A stretch of 64,000 nucleotides of DNA, taken from Calamus simplicifolius (Eukaryota; Streptophyta; Magnoliopsida; Arecales; Arecaceae). The stretch spans positions 838,469-902,468 of the forward strand of contig UESW01004374.1 in NCBI GenBank assembly GCA_900491605.1, written 5' to 3'. Within the stretch, counting starts at the first letter, position 1; the number at the start of each line of letters is the position of its first letter. This document shows, in pieces, positions 1 through 11,053 of this stretch. A program made the translations under genes and the position numbers. Below the pieces are notes generated by a model, which searched no databases, had not been told where the DNA came from, and was given only the letters and a program-made list of their open reading frames with translations.

Positions 1-784
1 TTTTTTGCACATCATCTTGGAAACAATTAAGACCAATGGAATGATGAATGATAGATAATCAAGCGCAACCTCTCAAAGCTCTCAAAGCATTCATGTTTTG
101 AACCCACGATATTCATATCACAATGAAACAGCCTTACCATCGAATCAAGGCCCACCTCTTAACAAGTATATGACAGATTGCTCTTTTTCTTGAATCATAT
201 TCATGTTATTTCTAAGAAATGAAAGCTTACTGAAGTATATGGATCCTCACTTACACTGACAGCTATCACTTGCAATGACATGAAGGGAGTGAAAAGATCA
301 GCAACAACTACCAAACCAAGTACACTCCTTAGGGCAAAGAACTTGGCTAAAAAAGCTCAAACTTCACATCTTTGCTATTACTACTGAAATCCAAGCACTT
401 ACCTTCCTTCTTAGTCATTGCAACTGGAGTCCCAACAACATAACTTCTTGGTGTTTTAGGTGGCAAAGTACAATGGATCAGAGCCCAGTTCAGCCCATCA
501 AAGAATGGGTGCTGCTTTAATCTCCATAGCCCCTCTGATTGACCCTAGCCTATTCTCAGGCTCCTTTACCGGCAATCCTCTAATCAAAGATCCCTTGTAT
601 GAAGGATAATACCCGGGCTCTCAAGAAACTTCAAACTCTGAGAGACCACATTAGACAAAATTTCTTCATTCCCGGTCCCTTCAAAGCTGTCCTACCAAAA
701 CATGGTTCATATAGAAATATTCCAAAGATCCACCTACCAACAGCACTTCCACGTCCATCTCCTCCAATAATTTGGGGGCCAGGT
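1..784 (-). pseudogene. AGC protein kinase pseudogene, 3' part (duplicate copy)
   Basis: Reading the minus strand gives the C-lobe of a plant AGC kinase of the PINOID/D6PK/WAG type. PQIIGGDG matches the APE region, WIFGIFLYE the conserved WWTFGIFLYE, then FKGPG, LIRGLLVKEPENRLGS, HPFFDGLNWALI and a tail with PPKTPRSYVVGTP. The reading frame is broken between these blocks and conserved residues are changed (VDWW reads VGRW), so it is a pseudogene. The coding similarity ends near position 300; 1-300 is probably 3' flank. It is cut at 784/785 by a copia LTR. The sequence is almost identical to 27361-28144. The family assignment rests on recalled motifs; the exact subfamily is uncertain. Confidence 0.72.
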
Positions 785-1084
785 TGTTGGAAGAGGAGAA
801 GATATTTTCTTTTAGGCAAATTTCTGGATTCTTTCTAATTTTTCATGTACTGAAACGTGAAGGGATACATGGCCTTTTATAATTACAAAATGACTCTTGG
901 TCTTCCACAATACTTAATTCAGAATAGCAACTTCCTATGCAATTAAATAACAACAATTTTCTATGCAATTAAATAACAGCAATTTCCTATGCAGTAATTA
1001 AATAATATCAACTTCCTATGCAGCAATTAAATAACAACAACTTCCTATGCAGCAATTTTCAACAATCAAGTTTAGTTTCCAACA
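785..1084 (-). repeat. copia LTR (copy of the element 1 3' LTR)
   Basis: 300-bp LTR bounded by TGTTGG and CCAACA. It is co-linear with 28145-28444 at a constant offset of 27360. The C-rich block just after it (CCCCCC at 1085) is the polypurine tract read on the minus strand, so this is the 3' LTR of a minus-strand element. Confidence 0.85.
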
Positions 1085-1786
1085 CCCCCCTTTAAACTTG
1101 ATTCTTCATGACTCCAAGCATGCTTCTCAACTTCTTGAACTCTTCTTCCTTGAGGGCTTTTGTGAAGATATCAGCTACTTGATCTTTTGTTGAAATGTGG
1201 AGAAGTTGTACTTCTTGATTTTTGATACAATCTCGAATGAAGTGAAATCTTGTATCAATATGCTTACTTCGATCATGGAAGACTGGATTTTTTGCAAGTT
1301 GTATAGCAGATTTATTATCAACAAAAATGTTGGTTGGCTCTTCATGTGAAATCTTCATTTCTTGTAGTAGTCTTTGAAGCCAAAGTGCATGACAAACACA
1401 ATTTGCTGCAGCAACATACTCTGCTTCACATGATGAAAGTGTAACAATTTGTTGTTTCTTTGAAGACCATGTAAATGCTGCACTTCCAATATAAAAGGCA
1501 AATCTACATGTACTTTTTCTATCATCAATATCTCCTTTGATATATCGAAGGATTCTTTTTGCAACAAATAAATGATCCATTCTTGGCTTCTCCATGTAAC
1601 GACTTATAACTCCAACACTATAAGCAATATCCGGCCTTGTATTTGTAAGATATCTTAAGCTTCCAACCAAACTTTTATAATATGTTGGATTGACAAGATC
1701 TCCTTCTCCATCTTTACTTAATTTAGTATTGTATTCAATTGGGGTTGTGCTTGAATTGTAATTCTTCATCTTGAATTTCTCCAAAA
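1085..1786 (-). pseudogene. Ty1/copia RNase H end fragment
   Basis: Minus-strand open frame at 1092-1784 encoding the last part of a copia polyprotein. It contains YLTNTRPDIAYSVG, SSCEAEYVAA, FVDNKSAIQLAKNP and SKHIDTRFHFIRD, the usual copia RNase H end. It lacks the segment that normally carries the first catalytic Asp (the SDWAGD region): RYIKG runs straight into DIDDRKST. That deletion is shared with 28452-30149. RKSTCRF here replaces RKSTSGF there. Homology to element 1 stops at about 1786 and the sequence becomes unrelated AT-rich DNA, so the rest of the element is missing. Confidence 0.85.
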
Positions 1787-2059
1787 AATATAAAAAAAAT
1801 ATTTTTAAATTTAGATTCTATTATATTTTATTATTTTTAAAAATATTTTTAAATAATTTGATGACAAATATTAAAAAAATGTGACTACTAATCTAATATT
1901 TTATTATATGAGTTTTAACTTCTCAAGTAAGCTGATTTTAGACAATCAACCTTGTCTCTTTAGATCATCAATCAAAACTCTTTATATAGGTCGAGCTGAA
2001 TTAGCTTAGCTATTTAGGTCAACTAATTTAGCTCATTAACCATAACTCTTTAGACTAGG
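1787..2059. other. AT-rich junction segment, nothing recognised
   Basis: Lies between the end of the duplicated kinase/copia block and the first sequence I can match to CACTA element A. It is very AT-rich with no gene, TIR or terminal CACTA motif seen. Confidence 0.4.
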
Positions 2060-2508
2060 TAATTTCAAAATTGTAGTCGTAGCTTTTCATTTCTTTATAG
2101 CTGTTTATGCAATAATATTTATGCATTTCTAGTTATTTACAATTATTATTTCTTGATTATTTACATTCTGCTTCAAATTGAATGATGCATTAAATATGTA
2201 ATGCTAGATAGAAACTCTTGTTGTATTATTATTTAATTTTCAGCAACAAATTAGTAGTTTCAACGATTTATATTTTAGTCTTCACAAACATTTATATTCG
2301 ACATAATAATCTTAAGAAGTCAGTGACTATATATATAGAACACTATTTCTATATATGTATAATTGACAAGAAGTTAAGAATAACAAGCATAAGTTCGATT
2401 ATCTTCGGATTTCCATATTATTAATCACAGCACTATAACCTTTAGACTCGTTTGAGAATTTGTAAGACTTAGTCTTGCAAATTTTAAATTGTCCTGGTGG
2501 ACAGTTTG

Positions 2509-2705
2509 AGAATATTTTTTGCGATATGTTAGTCTGCTATTAATCATCATTGGGTGAGATTGCGGTTTGTATTTGCTCATACGTTCTCCTAGTGTGGCAT
2601 ATATGCCACACATTTAGGAGAACATATGGGGAAATGCTGCTGAAATTTCAACGTAATCGATCGATGATAATTAATAGCAGAATAACATATCACAAAAAAT
2701 ATTCT
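2509..2705. repeat. Long inverted repeat in CACTA A leader
   Basis: Two arms of about 90-100 nt fold on each other. The outer arms pair AGAATATTTTTTGCGATATG with its near-complement ending at 2705. The inner part pairs TTCTCCTA with TAGGAGAA around a perfect 20-nt palindrome GTGTGGCATATATGCCACAC at about 2592-2611. Equivalent repeats occur at the same relative place in C (38258-38451) and B (61646-61841). Confidence 0.8.
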
Positions 2706-3082
2706 TGAATGGGATAGGGCCTTACCTTTTAGACATGGAGTGAAGGTAGAATTAATTTAGGATACTTGAATGCTTGTGAAGTCTCATGATTAAACGGACC
2801 GCCTTGCGGCCCGACCCGAACTCAAGCCCTAGCATTAGCCTGGCATGAACCTATGCCTCAGTCCTTGCTAGCACACCAAGGATCGTAGCCGTGGCCAGGC
2901 CTTGCAGGGTAGGGACCTTAGTTGTCTAAAAAAAATTGGTTTAGTTATAAATTATTTAAATGGTTGTTATTAACCTTAGTTGTATAAAAGAAATAATTTA
3001 GTTATATATTTAGTAATGCTAATATGGTTTTTAATGTGGTTTCCTTTAATGGTTTACCAGAAATTGTATAAGTCGGTCAAAA

Positions 3083-3463
3083 ATGAGCGGGGCTCGCTCG
3101 TGGATGTATGCAAGGATAAAAGATGGCTTGCTTAATCCAGATTTTCTGAATGAATTGAAAGAATTTATCGCATTTGCATGTAGCCAACCTGAATGGATGG
3201 ATGGGCCTAGGATTAGGTGCCCATGCAACTATCACAGGTGTCAGAATAAAGCCTACAGAGATGTCAAAACTGTTAAGGTGCATCTTTGTAAAAAGGGGTT
3301 TGTTCCTGATTACGATGTTTGGTACTGTCATGGTGAACCAGAGGAAATTCTAGCAGTTGTTACAAGCCAACAAGTGTCAATTCCCGTTGATGAACCATTT
3401 GTGAATCTAAACACATATGAAGAAATGGTGATGAATACATCAGGTAATGAATTCAATTTTTAG
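3083..3463 (+). pseudogene. CACTA TNP2 transposase N-terminus (Transpos_assoc), element A
   Basis: 126-residue frame starting MSGARSWMYARI. It carries the transposase-associated domain: GLLNPDFLNELKEF, then CSQPEWMDGPRIRCPC with the Cys/His set, then VHLCKKGFVPDYDVWYCHGE. The start is chosen because the same MSGxxSWMY start occurs in elements B (61346) and C (37892). The frame runs on through YEEMVMNTSGNEFN and stops at 3461-3463. The large central TNP2 region found in element B (60265-60960 and beyond) is missing, so the product would be non-functional. Confidence 0.8.
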
Positions 3464-4624
3464 AGAACCTAATGACGGTAGAATATCAATTTTTAAAGGT
3501 ATCGGCCGTTCATTTGGGGGGCAGAAGTCAAGAAATCTTAGCGATATGAAGTATAATGCAGCACATTATTATATCCTAATGAACTATAGAGAAGTCGATC
3601 CATATATTGAGTAAGTGTATACTTCAATGCTTAATTGAAACTTCTAATTTAAATTACAATATACCATAATATTTAATTACTAACATCAGTTTTAATCCTT
3701 ATCATCCCATAAGGATGTATTGTGATAGACAACGACAGATGAATCCCGACATTAGTCAATTTGCAATTGGACAGAAGTTAGAAACGGAGTTCGCTTACTG
3801 GTTTTATGAATTTGTGAATAGTATCACTCAATCAATTTTAATAATGGCTTTAATTTTTTGAATTGGTTGTGAATAGCTTATTAATTTATAGGTAAACGGT
3901 CCATGGTCCACAATCGATAATATTTTCATTAAATGTTATCGCAATGGCCATTGAAGACCGTAACAACCTCTACTGGCTATTTTGTTAATGGGTACAAATT
4001 TTAGATTGAACGATTAGCAGCTTCAAGAGGCACGCAGAAATGGGGCGTGTGTGTTAAAGGAGAAAGTGTTGGAGCAAATATGCAGGATTATTACGGAAAG
4101 TTAGTAGAGGTGGTTGAAGTTGAATATCCCGGTTGGCCTATGAAACGAACCGTATTGTTTCGTTGCATTGGTTCGATCCGACAGTTCCTATGGGCAAAAG
4201 GGTTCATAACGACTACAATTTGGTTGAAGTGAACCATCAACGAAGATTGCAGAAATATGACCCATTCATCCTTGCATCCCAAGCTCAGCAAGTATTTTAC
4301 TGCGGATATCCAAGTTTGCGCAACGACAAGCGAGATTGGTGGGCTGTTTCTAAAATCGTCCCACGTTCAACAATCTTATTAGAGGAGAGTTCATCAAGTC
4401 AATCAGCTGAGTGCCCTGCATTTCAAGAGGATGAGATGGAAATGCATGCAATTGAGGACGACACAAGGGCTCCTGAAACATCACTTAGAGATCCAAATGG
4501 TGATGTCCAAGAAATTGCGGATGCAAATGTTCGGTTTCCTTCCGATGATAATGAAACTGAATCGTAGTCCGATACGGCATCGGATGTTGAACCAACATTT
4601 TATGAAACAAATGACACCGATTAA
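3464..4624 (+). pseudogene. CACTA TNP2 C-terminal part (DUF4218 end and DUF4216), element A
   Basis: Follows the N-terminal piece after an internal deletion. 3470-3615 encodes the end of the DUF4218 region (FGGQKSRNLSDMKYNAAHYY), 3690-3820 an exon with IRMYCDRQRQMNPD and EFAYWFYEF, and 3890-4567 the DUF4216 region (VCVKGESVGANMQDYYGKL, VEYPGWPMKRTVLFRC, KRVHNDYNLVEV, QAQQVFYCGYPS). A frameshift near 4160 separates VLFRC from the RVHNDYNL frame. An acidic tail ends in stops at 4567 and 4624. AT-rich introns lie between the pieces. Homologous blocks occur in B and E. The role (DNA transposition) is from the family; this copy is dead. Confidence 0.75.
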
Positions 4625-4698
4625 ACATAGAGGTTTTTTTAAATTTAACTTTATTTTATAAGTGGTAAATTTTTACATAGTCAATCATTAATCGTAAT

Positions 4699-6231
4699 TT
4701 AATTGCATGAATCTTTAGTATTTTCAGTATAACGGGCAGAGGTAGATCTAACGACGACATACGGAGTGAGCAGGGACGTAGCCCTGCTGCATAGATCACA
4801 TGAGCTTTGGAGATGGAGAGTTCGGATCTCCATACATCGCACAGCCTTCGATCTCTCCAGCAGTCGGTGGTGATCCTGCATTGGTATTACCATCCAGCCG
4901 ATCGGCACATACCTCCGAGAGTTCTTCCATCATCGGCCATATCGTACTTCAACTTGATGTTCATGGGCTGTAAGTATATACTAATTAAAAATATATGTTT
5001 ATGTTTTTAAGTCAATTACTTATAAACATGCATTTTTTTAATAGATTTATTGAGCAACATCATGTATCCAGCCACATCAGCGCGTATTTCAGAGGCGTGC
5101 AGATCCCAGTGGCTACGATTGGCGCCACATATCTCCAACCACGAGGGAGTTTTATTTTTCTAAGTTTCAGGTAAACTTATTAAATATAATTTATCACTGA
5201 TATAAAATTTTTTAATCTTAATAAATTCTGAAACTAACTATTTATTTTAATGCAGAAAAAGTTTACGTGTGACCCTGCCAGCCATGATGCCATTAGGGCA
5301 GTATGGGAGGCTCTTACGGGACGCCGATACTCCAACATGCTTCATCGTTGGAGGTCATCGGGTCAGCGTCCTGCGCATGTGCCAGAGGGTATTTGGCACG
5401 AGTGGCAGCAGGCCTGGCAGTCCGATGGCTAGCGCAGGAGGTCCACATCAGCTAGCACGAACCGCCGATCCGAGAAGAGCGGTCCTGGCACGGGTCTCTT
5501 CCGCCATACTTCAGGCTCCATTTCGATTCAGGAGCACAGACACCGTATGGTAAGAAAATAAATAATTTAATTACTAATTTAGTTATTTATAAATATTTAT
5601 ATTAAATTAATTTTTTTATTGTTATAGTCTGAGCAGGAGGGCGGAGATCCTGGTGAGTTTCGTCTATTCAGGGCGACATACACCAGGAGGGACGGTTCCT
5701 GGGTCGACACGCGATCACGGGAGGTTGCGGTAAGAAATTAGCTTTATGTAGTATCTGTTTAATTTCTAAAATTTTATTTCAAGAAATTTATTAACTCATT
5801 TATTGTTGATTTTATAATTCAAAGACACGAGTCAAGGAGCTTCGCTCCTAGGCATCGCAGGTCGACTCCACTGATGGGGAGACGCCCGTTGAACTCTCAG
5901 CAGAGGAGAGTCGGCATGTGTTTTTGGAGGCTGTTGGTGTCCAGCCGCGAGACCGCAGGGTCTATGGTCTGGGCACTAGAGCTTCTTCATATTTTCCCCA
6001 TCAGGCCTCCAGCTCGCGATTTTCTGGTGATATTCCTGCCGAGCGTTTAGACGACATTCAAAGATCTATTGCGAAGGAGGTTCGACAGGACGTTCGTTAG
6101 GAGGTTCGGCAGGAGGTCGAGCACGAGTTCGAGCAGCGTATGCGAGGCCGGGATCAGGAGCTTGCAGACGTGCGAGATCAGATGCGTCATTTGCAGGATA
6201 TGGTTAGCCACTTATCGCAGGGTCTCTAGCC
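4699..6231 (+). pseudogene. TnpA/Transposase_24-like second gene of CACTA A
   Basis: Multi-exon remains of the second CACTA gene (plant Ptta/En/Spm, Transposase_24-like). Recognisable blocks: ASHDAIRAVWEALTGRRYSN then WRSSGQRPAHVPEGIWHEW at 5270-5432; EGGDPGEFRLFRATYTRRDG at about 5640-5730; EESRHVFLEAVGVQPRDRRV and VYGLGTRASSYF at 5900-6060; and a Glu/Gln/Arg-rich coiled-coil-like tail at 6030-6230. In-frame stops (for example near 5850 and 6100) break it. Introns at about 5170-5250, 5550-5620 and 5730-5820 follow the layout of B and E. In this family the second protein binds subterminal repeats; that role is inferred. Confidence 0.72.
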
Positions 6232-6439
6232 TCCACGTGATTGCTCAGATTCTTGATGTATTTTTTTTCTTTTTATATGTTGTACATGAAAACTTCAAAA
6301 TTTTAATATATTAATTATTTTTAGAAATTGAATAATTATTATTTGGATCAATATGAGTGAAGAATATTTCTATCAATATTTAAATGTAATGAAATTGTAT
6401 TAACTATTTTAATTTTTAATATTTTATTTTTTTTAAAAA

Positions 6440-7023
6440 TTTAATTAGTGACGCATTAGCGACTGAAATTGCATCGCTAATATTTTTAAAATATTATTAT
6501 TAAATATTACGACGCAATGACCTGGCATTGCAATAATTTAAAAAAAATTTAATAGCGATGCATTAACGACTCAAATTGCATCGCTATTATATCTAAAATA
6601 TTATTATTAAATATTACGACACAATAACCTTGCATCGTAATATTTTAAAAAAAATTTCTTGGTGATGCATTAGCGACTCAAATTGTGTCGCTATTATATC
6701 TAAAATATAATTATTAAATATTATGATGCAACTAAATGCGTCGCAATATTGCGATGCAATTGAATGTATCGTAATATTTAATAATAATTTTAAATATTAA
6801 AAATTAGTTTTAAATTTAGCGATGCATTTGAATGCGTCGCAATATTGCGATGGATTGTTGCATCGCAGAGAGTTGCAATATTGTGACGCAATTGCGATAA
6901 ATGAAGATTGCGACGGACATCTAAGCGACGCCGTCATTGCGTTGTTATTGCGTCGCAATAGCATGTTTAGCGATGCAATTGCGACGCATTTGGGCGTCGC
7001 AATATTTTTTTCCCCTTGTAGTG
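6440..7023 (+). repeat. CACTA A 3' subterminal repeats and right terminus
   Basis: Repeated inverted and direct copies of a GCGACGCA/TGCGTCGC motif spaced through AT-rich DNA. It ends in CCCCTTGTAGTG at 7012-7023, the rc of the CACTACAAGGGG terminus. These are the expected TnpA binding sites of a CACTA element. Confidence 0.78.
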
Positions 7024-9959
7024 ATAGATGCAATATGAAGATTAAAAGGCAAGTTGAAACAAAAAATGAATTTAGAGGTCAAACACACAACATTAAAGTA
7101 ATCTAGTTTGAAAAATCATTTATTGATGAAAAAATTTCTCAAAGAATTTTATTAATATTTCAAAAACTATTTTTCATAATGAATTAAAGGAATATATATA
7201 GACCATAATCTTGATCCTAGTCGAACATAAACTTCATACAAAATCATACTAGGATTAGAACTTGATATGCAAAATCATACTAATATAGCACATGATACAA
7301 CTAGCCGATCTTATGGCATTTTAGTTTGGTTCTCAAAGGTGTTTAGGGAAACTATCTCATAGGCAACTGAAATGCAAATCTTGAGTAGTGTAGCTATGGC
7401 TGCATGAATCTCAAACCATATTAAGAAAAGATAGGGCTGATCTTAAAAAAATCAAACCAACATGAATCTTGAAGCATCCATGTTGAATCCATCACCTTGG
7501 TGAGATTGTTCTATCAACGTTATCTTTCCCTATGGTTGTCACCTCTGACGAGCTCTCACTGCCTCCCATCAGTTGGAAGAAAGGTAATAGTGTTGCCTAT
7601 GACTCCATCCCCAAGCACCACCAAAGTGGAAGTATTTTAGAGTGAGGCTGAGGCAGCAGTGAAGCGGCAGAGGATCCCTTCTCAAGCCATCAAACCTATG
7701 GAGCCTAGCACCCAAGATCAAGTGGGCTGAAGAAGAGCAGGTGCCACCAGAGCTAAATTTCTATGCAGCTAGCTAATCTTATGGAGGCCCTTCATCCTAT
7801 CCAAAAGACCAAGATACTCAAGCCTGGTGCTTTTAGGCATCGGTCAACAAGGGTAAGGCAAAGGCGAATCACTCTTTTTTTACTGCCATGATGTCAAGAC
7901 AAATTCATTCCTTTACTAGTCAAGATTTAGACTATCAAATTTGGATTTGTTCTATTACGGTTCAACCCTAGGTGTTCCTAGAAGAGGTGGCAAATAGAAG
8001 AAGACTCCTTTATTTTATGGAGGTAGTTGAAGGACGAGGCATCCTATAAACATGACTGTCATGTGTGAATCTTTGACCATCCATGTCCATGTCTAAGCCA
8101 GAGATTGAGGGCGTCAATGGCCATAATTATTGGTCTACTAGAAGAGGTGCTGACCAAGCATGAGGTAATATATAGCTGAGCAATTACAACTAAGCCATCT
8201 ATAGAAACGAAAAGGAACACAGTCAATTAGGCCATTGGCATCCTAGGAAAAAAGCTAGCTTATTGGCAAGTGGAAGAGGAGCAGTGGTTGGTCACCCTCT
8301 AGGTGGGTATTGAGCTAATGGTTGCTGCATGGGGCCTAGTTAGTGGGCAACTGTAACTAGACCTCGAAGAAAGAGGAGATTGCCTGCAATAGGCTATCAA
8401 TTAAGCGTGAGGAAAGAAAAAGAATAAGTTATTCCAATCATGAATAAGTTTGAAATAAATTTAGAATAATCATGGAATAGATAGAATAACTATTCCAAGA
8501 AGACTTATTTGATGTGTTCAATTAGTTGAGCGCCTTGTTTAATGAGCTTAAATAGTTAAGAACCTTATTTAGTGAGCTCAATTGGTTGAGAAACCTATTT
8601 AGCAAGCTCAACTAATTGAGATACTTAGTTGGTGAGCATGTTTAGTTAAAATACTTATTTGGTGAGCTTAATTGATTGAAAAACTTATTTGGTAAGCTTA
8701 GTTAGTTAGTAGGTTTATTTGATGAGCGCAATTAGTTGAGCTTATTTGATAAGCTCAGTAACTTTAAAAGCTCATTCAGTAAGCTTAATTAGTTGAAAGG
8801 CTTATACAATAAGCTTAATTGGTTGAAAAGGCTTGTTCAATTAGTTAAGAGATTATTTAGTGAGCTCAATTTATTGAGAGCTCTATTTAGTGAGCTCAGT
8901 TAATCAAGAGGCTTATTTGGTGAATCTTAATTGATTGAGGATCTTATTTAACAATCAAGATGTAACCATTATTTAATGTGATAGTCAGAGTGCTATCCAT
9001 TATCCAAGAATCAAATGCATTGCTTAGACCTAATTGATATGTCTAGTGCTTAAGTTGTACCCTTTAGGGTATGTAGAGAAGGTGGAGATTTATTTTAGCT
9101 ATCTTTTCAGCATAGTTTGAGAATTTAAGCAAAAATGAAGATTTGTTGGAGTTTGTCTTAGAATTCACAACTTCACGAAGGATATGTTTTCATATTTATG
9201 TAAGACTTAAGTTCTACTGAATATAGAGTTTATCTTTGAATTCATAAGCTCAAAAAATATATGTTTTCATTTTTTATGTTTCCATATAAATTCATGTACA
9301 ACTTAAGTCCTAGTTTATATCGTACACTTTAGATCCCTCCTCTATATGTGCATAAGTAGCCTATGTTTCAAGTTGGTCTAGGTTCGAGGCTCCGAGTGAC
9401 CCTAATTGTAGTAGTAATGTAGGGTATTACCGTGAGAGTTCAAAAGATGATTATGTTAGATAAAAGCGGGTCTAGGAATTTGCATTAGAGATTTTTTGGA
9501 AAAATAATCCTTATAATTCTAGAGTTTTATAGAAAATATTTTTATAATCTTCAAATATTGATAGTGAAATTTCTTTACTCTCCATTATCCATATATGTTG
9601 GCTAGTAACCAAGTCATATAAATCCTTGTGTGCTCTCTTGTTTATTTTAATCTCTATTCTTTTTTACCAACCTCTCATCTTTTGCATGCCTTTGATTATA
9701 ACAAGTAGTATTGAAAATCTTTCTGCACACATTTTGTCATAACAAGTGATATTAAAGCCTAATTCTTAAGAGCATATAAGGAAATTGTCCAGGAGGTAGC
9801 TGAAATGCAAATTTTAAGGATGTGTAGTGTGGTTGGGCTTAGTCACATGGGTGAGATCATTTTATTAGTGCCCCCTCAACCTATAGTCATCACCCCTACC
9901 AGACTCTCATCGCATCCCGCTAGCTTATTAAGTATCGACGCCATCTTGTAAGTATATAA
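7024..9959 (+). repeat. Degenerate LTR-retrotransposon remains
   Basis: No long open frame. Two stretches (about 7340-7600 and 9785-9950) are diverged copies of each other; each reads like the start of an internal region after an LTR. A likely LTR lies at about 9152-9745: it starts TGTTGGAG after a purine-rich tract and is followed by GTGATATTAAAGCC, a decayed form of the TGGTATCAGAGCC primer site used by copia elements. The 8516-8945 stretch is a separate tandem repeat. Boundaries are approximate and the class is uncertain. Confidence 0.4.
8516..8945. repeat. Degenerate ~40-bp tandem repeat
   Basis: About ten diverged copies of a unit like TTATTTGGTGAGCTCAATTA followed by GTTGAGAA. Units are recognisable by the recurring TTATTT(G/A)(G/T)TGAGCT and TTAGTTGA words. 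It sits inside the LTR-retrotransposon remains. Confidence 0.65.
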
Positions 9960-11053
9960 ATTTATTAGTTCTATATGCGTATTAATGATAATTTTTTTAA
10001 AATAAGAATAACTATAAATTTGATATGTTGTTTTTCAAAGGCTGAAGGAAGGCGCCGATCCAGGGCATTGGCAGTTGTTCAAGGCGACCCATATGAGAAA
10101 AGATGGGTCTTGGGTTGACAGTCGCTCCCAAAGTATCGGAGTAAGTAAATCATTGAAAACATGACGTGTTTATTGATATATTTCCTTCAATATGAGTTAT
10201 ATTGTATTTGATATGTACTCCTTGTAGGTACATATCGATGAGCTATTATCACAGACCACATGGCCATCAGAGGAGGGAGGTCCATGCCCGATCCTTCGCT
10301 GCAGGGGAGAGCGGCCGTATCTTCTTAGAGGATGTTGGCACACAGCTGAACGATCGTAGAGTTTATGGTCTGGACGCCAAAGCTTCTGCATTCTTTCTCC
10401 GACGTGGTTCCTCTTCTTCCAGTCAAGGTGGTATCAGTGATTACGAGTAGGTTGAGCATTCTATCGGGAAACGTGTGAGGTCAAAGATGATGACCAAGAT
10501 CACGAACATCCGACGAAAATATCAAGAGGAGTGTATTTGCTATGAGCAACAGTTAGAGGAGATTTGAGAATTGATCATGCGTATGTCGCAGTCGATGCAG
10601 TTTTTCGCTCTACCTTCAGCTCCAGATGACCCTCCCTCCAATTTATCGATGTTTATATTTTGACATTATATTGTATTTTATGATATATTAACCTTTTTTT
10701 GGATTTGTATGGAACTGATTTCTATTGTTAATATATTAATTTTTAATATTTTATTTTTATTTTCAAAGAATTATTCTATTTATGAACGTATTTTTTAATA
10801 TTTAAATATTATTTAAGCATGTTAATTACAATTAAAAAACTATCAATTTTATATAAAAAAAATTAGCGATGCCTAACTGGTGTCGTTAATGATGCATCAC
10901 TAATTAGCGATGCAAGTAATGACGTTCCTAAAATAGTCGCTAATTAGCAACGAAAATTCTCGGCGTTACTAATTTTTGATGCGACAATCATTTTAGCAAC
11001 GAAATTTTTGACATCACTGTTGTGTCGCTAATTCCAAAAATTCTTGTAGTATC
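9960..11053 (+). mobile_element. CACTA remnant G (3' part with TnpA-like fragment)
   Basis: 10037-10140 encodes a piece like AEGGADPGHWQLFKATHMRK, matching the RDGSWVD exon of elements A, B and E. 10230-10640 encodes RIFLEDVGTQLNDRRVYGLD and a coiled-coil-like tail, with stops and frameshifts. 10860-11050 holds GCGATGC-type subterminal repeats, ending at TTCTTGTAGTA (11042-11053), a mutated TAGTG end. No left end was found; it interrupts the LTR-retrotransposon remains. Confidence 0.62.

Larger units (their letters stand above)
2060..7023 (+). mobile_element. CACTA element A, 5'-truncated, internally deleted
   Basis: Plus-oriented CACTA (En/Spm) element. From left: AT-rich leader matching the rc of 38560-38830 in element C, a long inverted repeat, the TNP2 N-terminus, DUF4218-end and DUF4216 remains, a second TnpA-like gene, then GCGACGCA subterminal repeats and a 3' end reading CTTGTAGTG at 7015-7023 (CACTACAAG on the minus strand). 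The expected left TIR, left subterminal repeats and GC-rich array found in elements B and C are absent. The left limit near 2060 is approximate. Confidence 0.75.
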
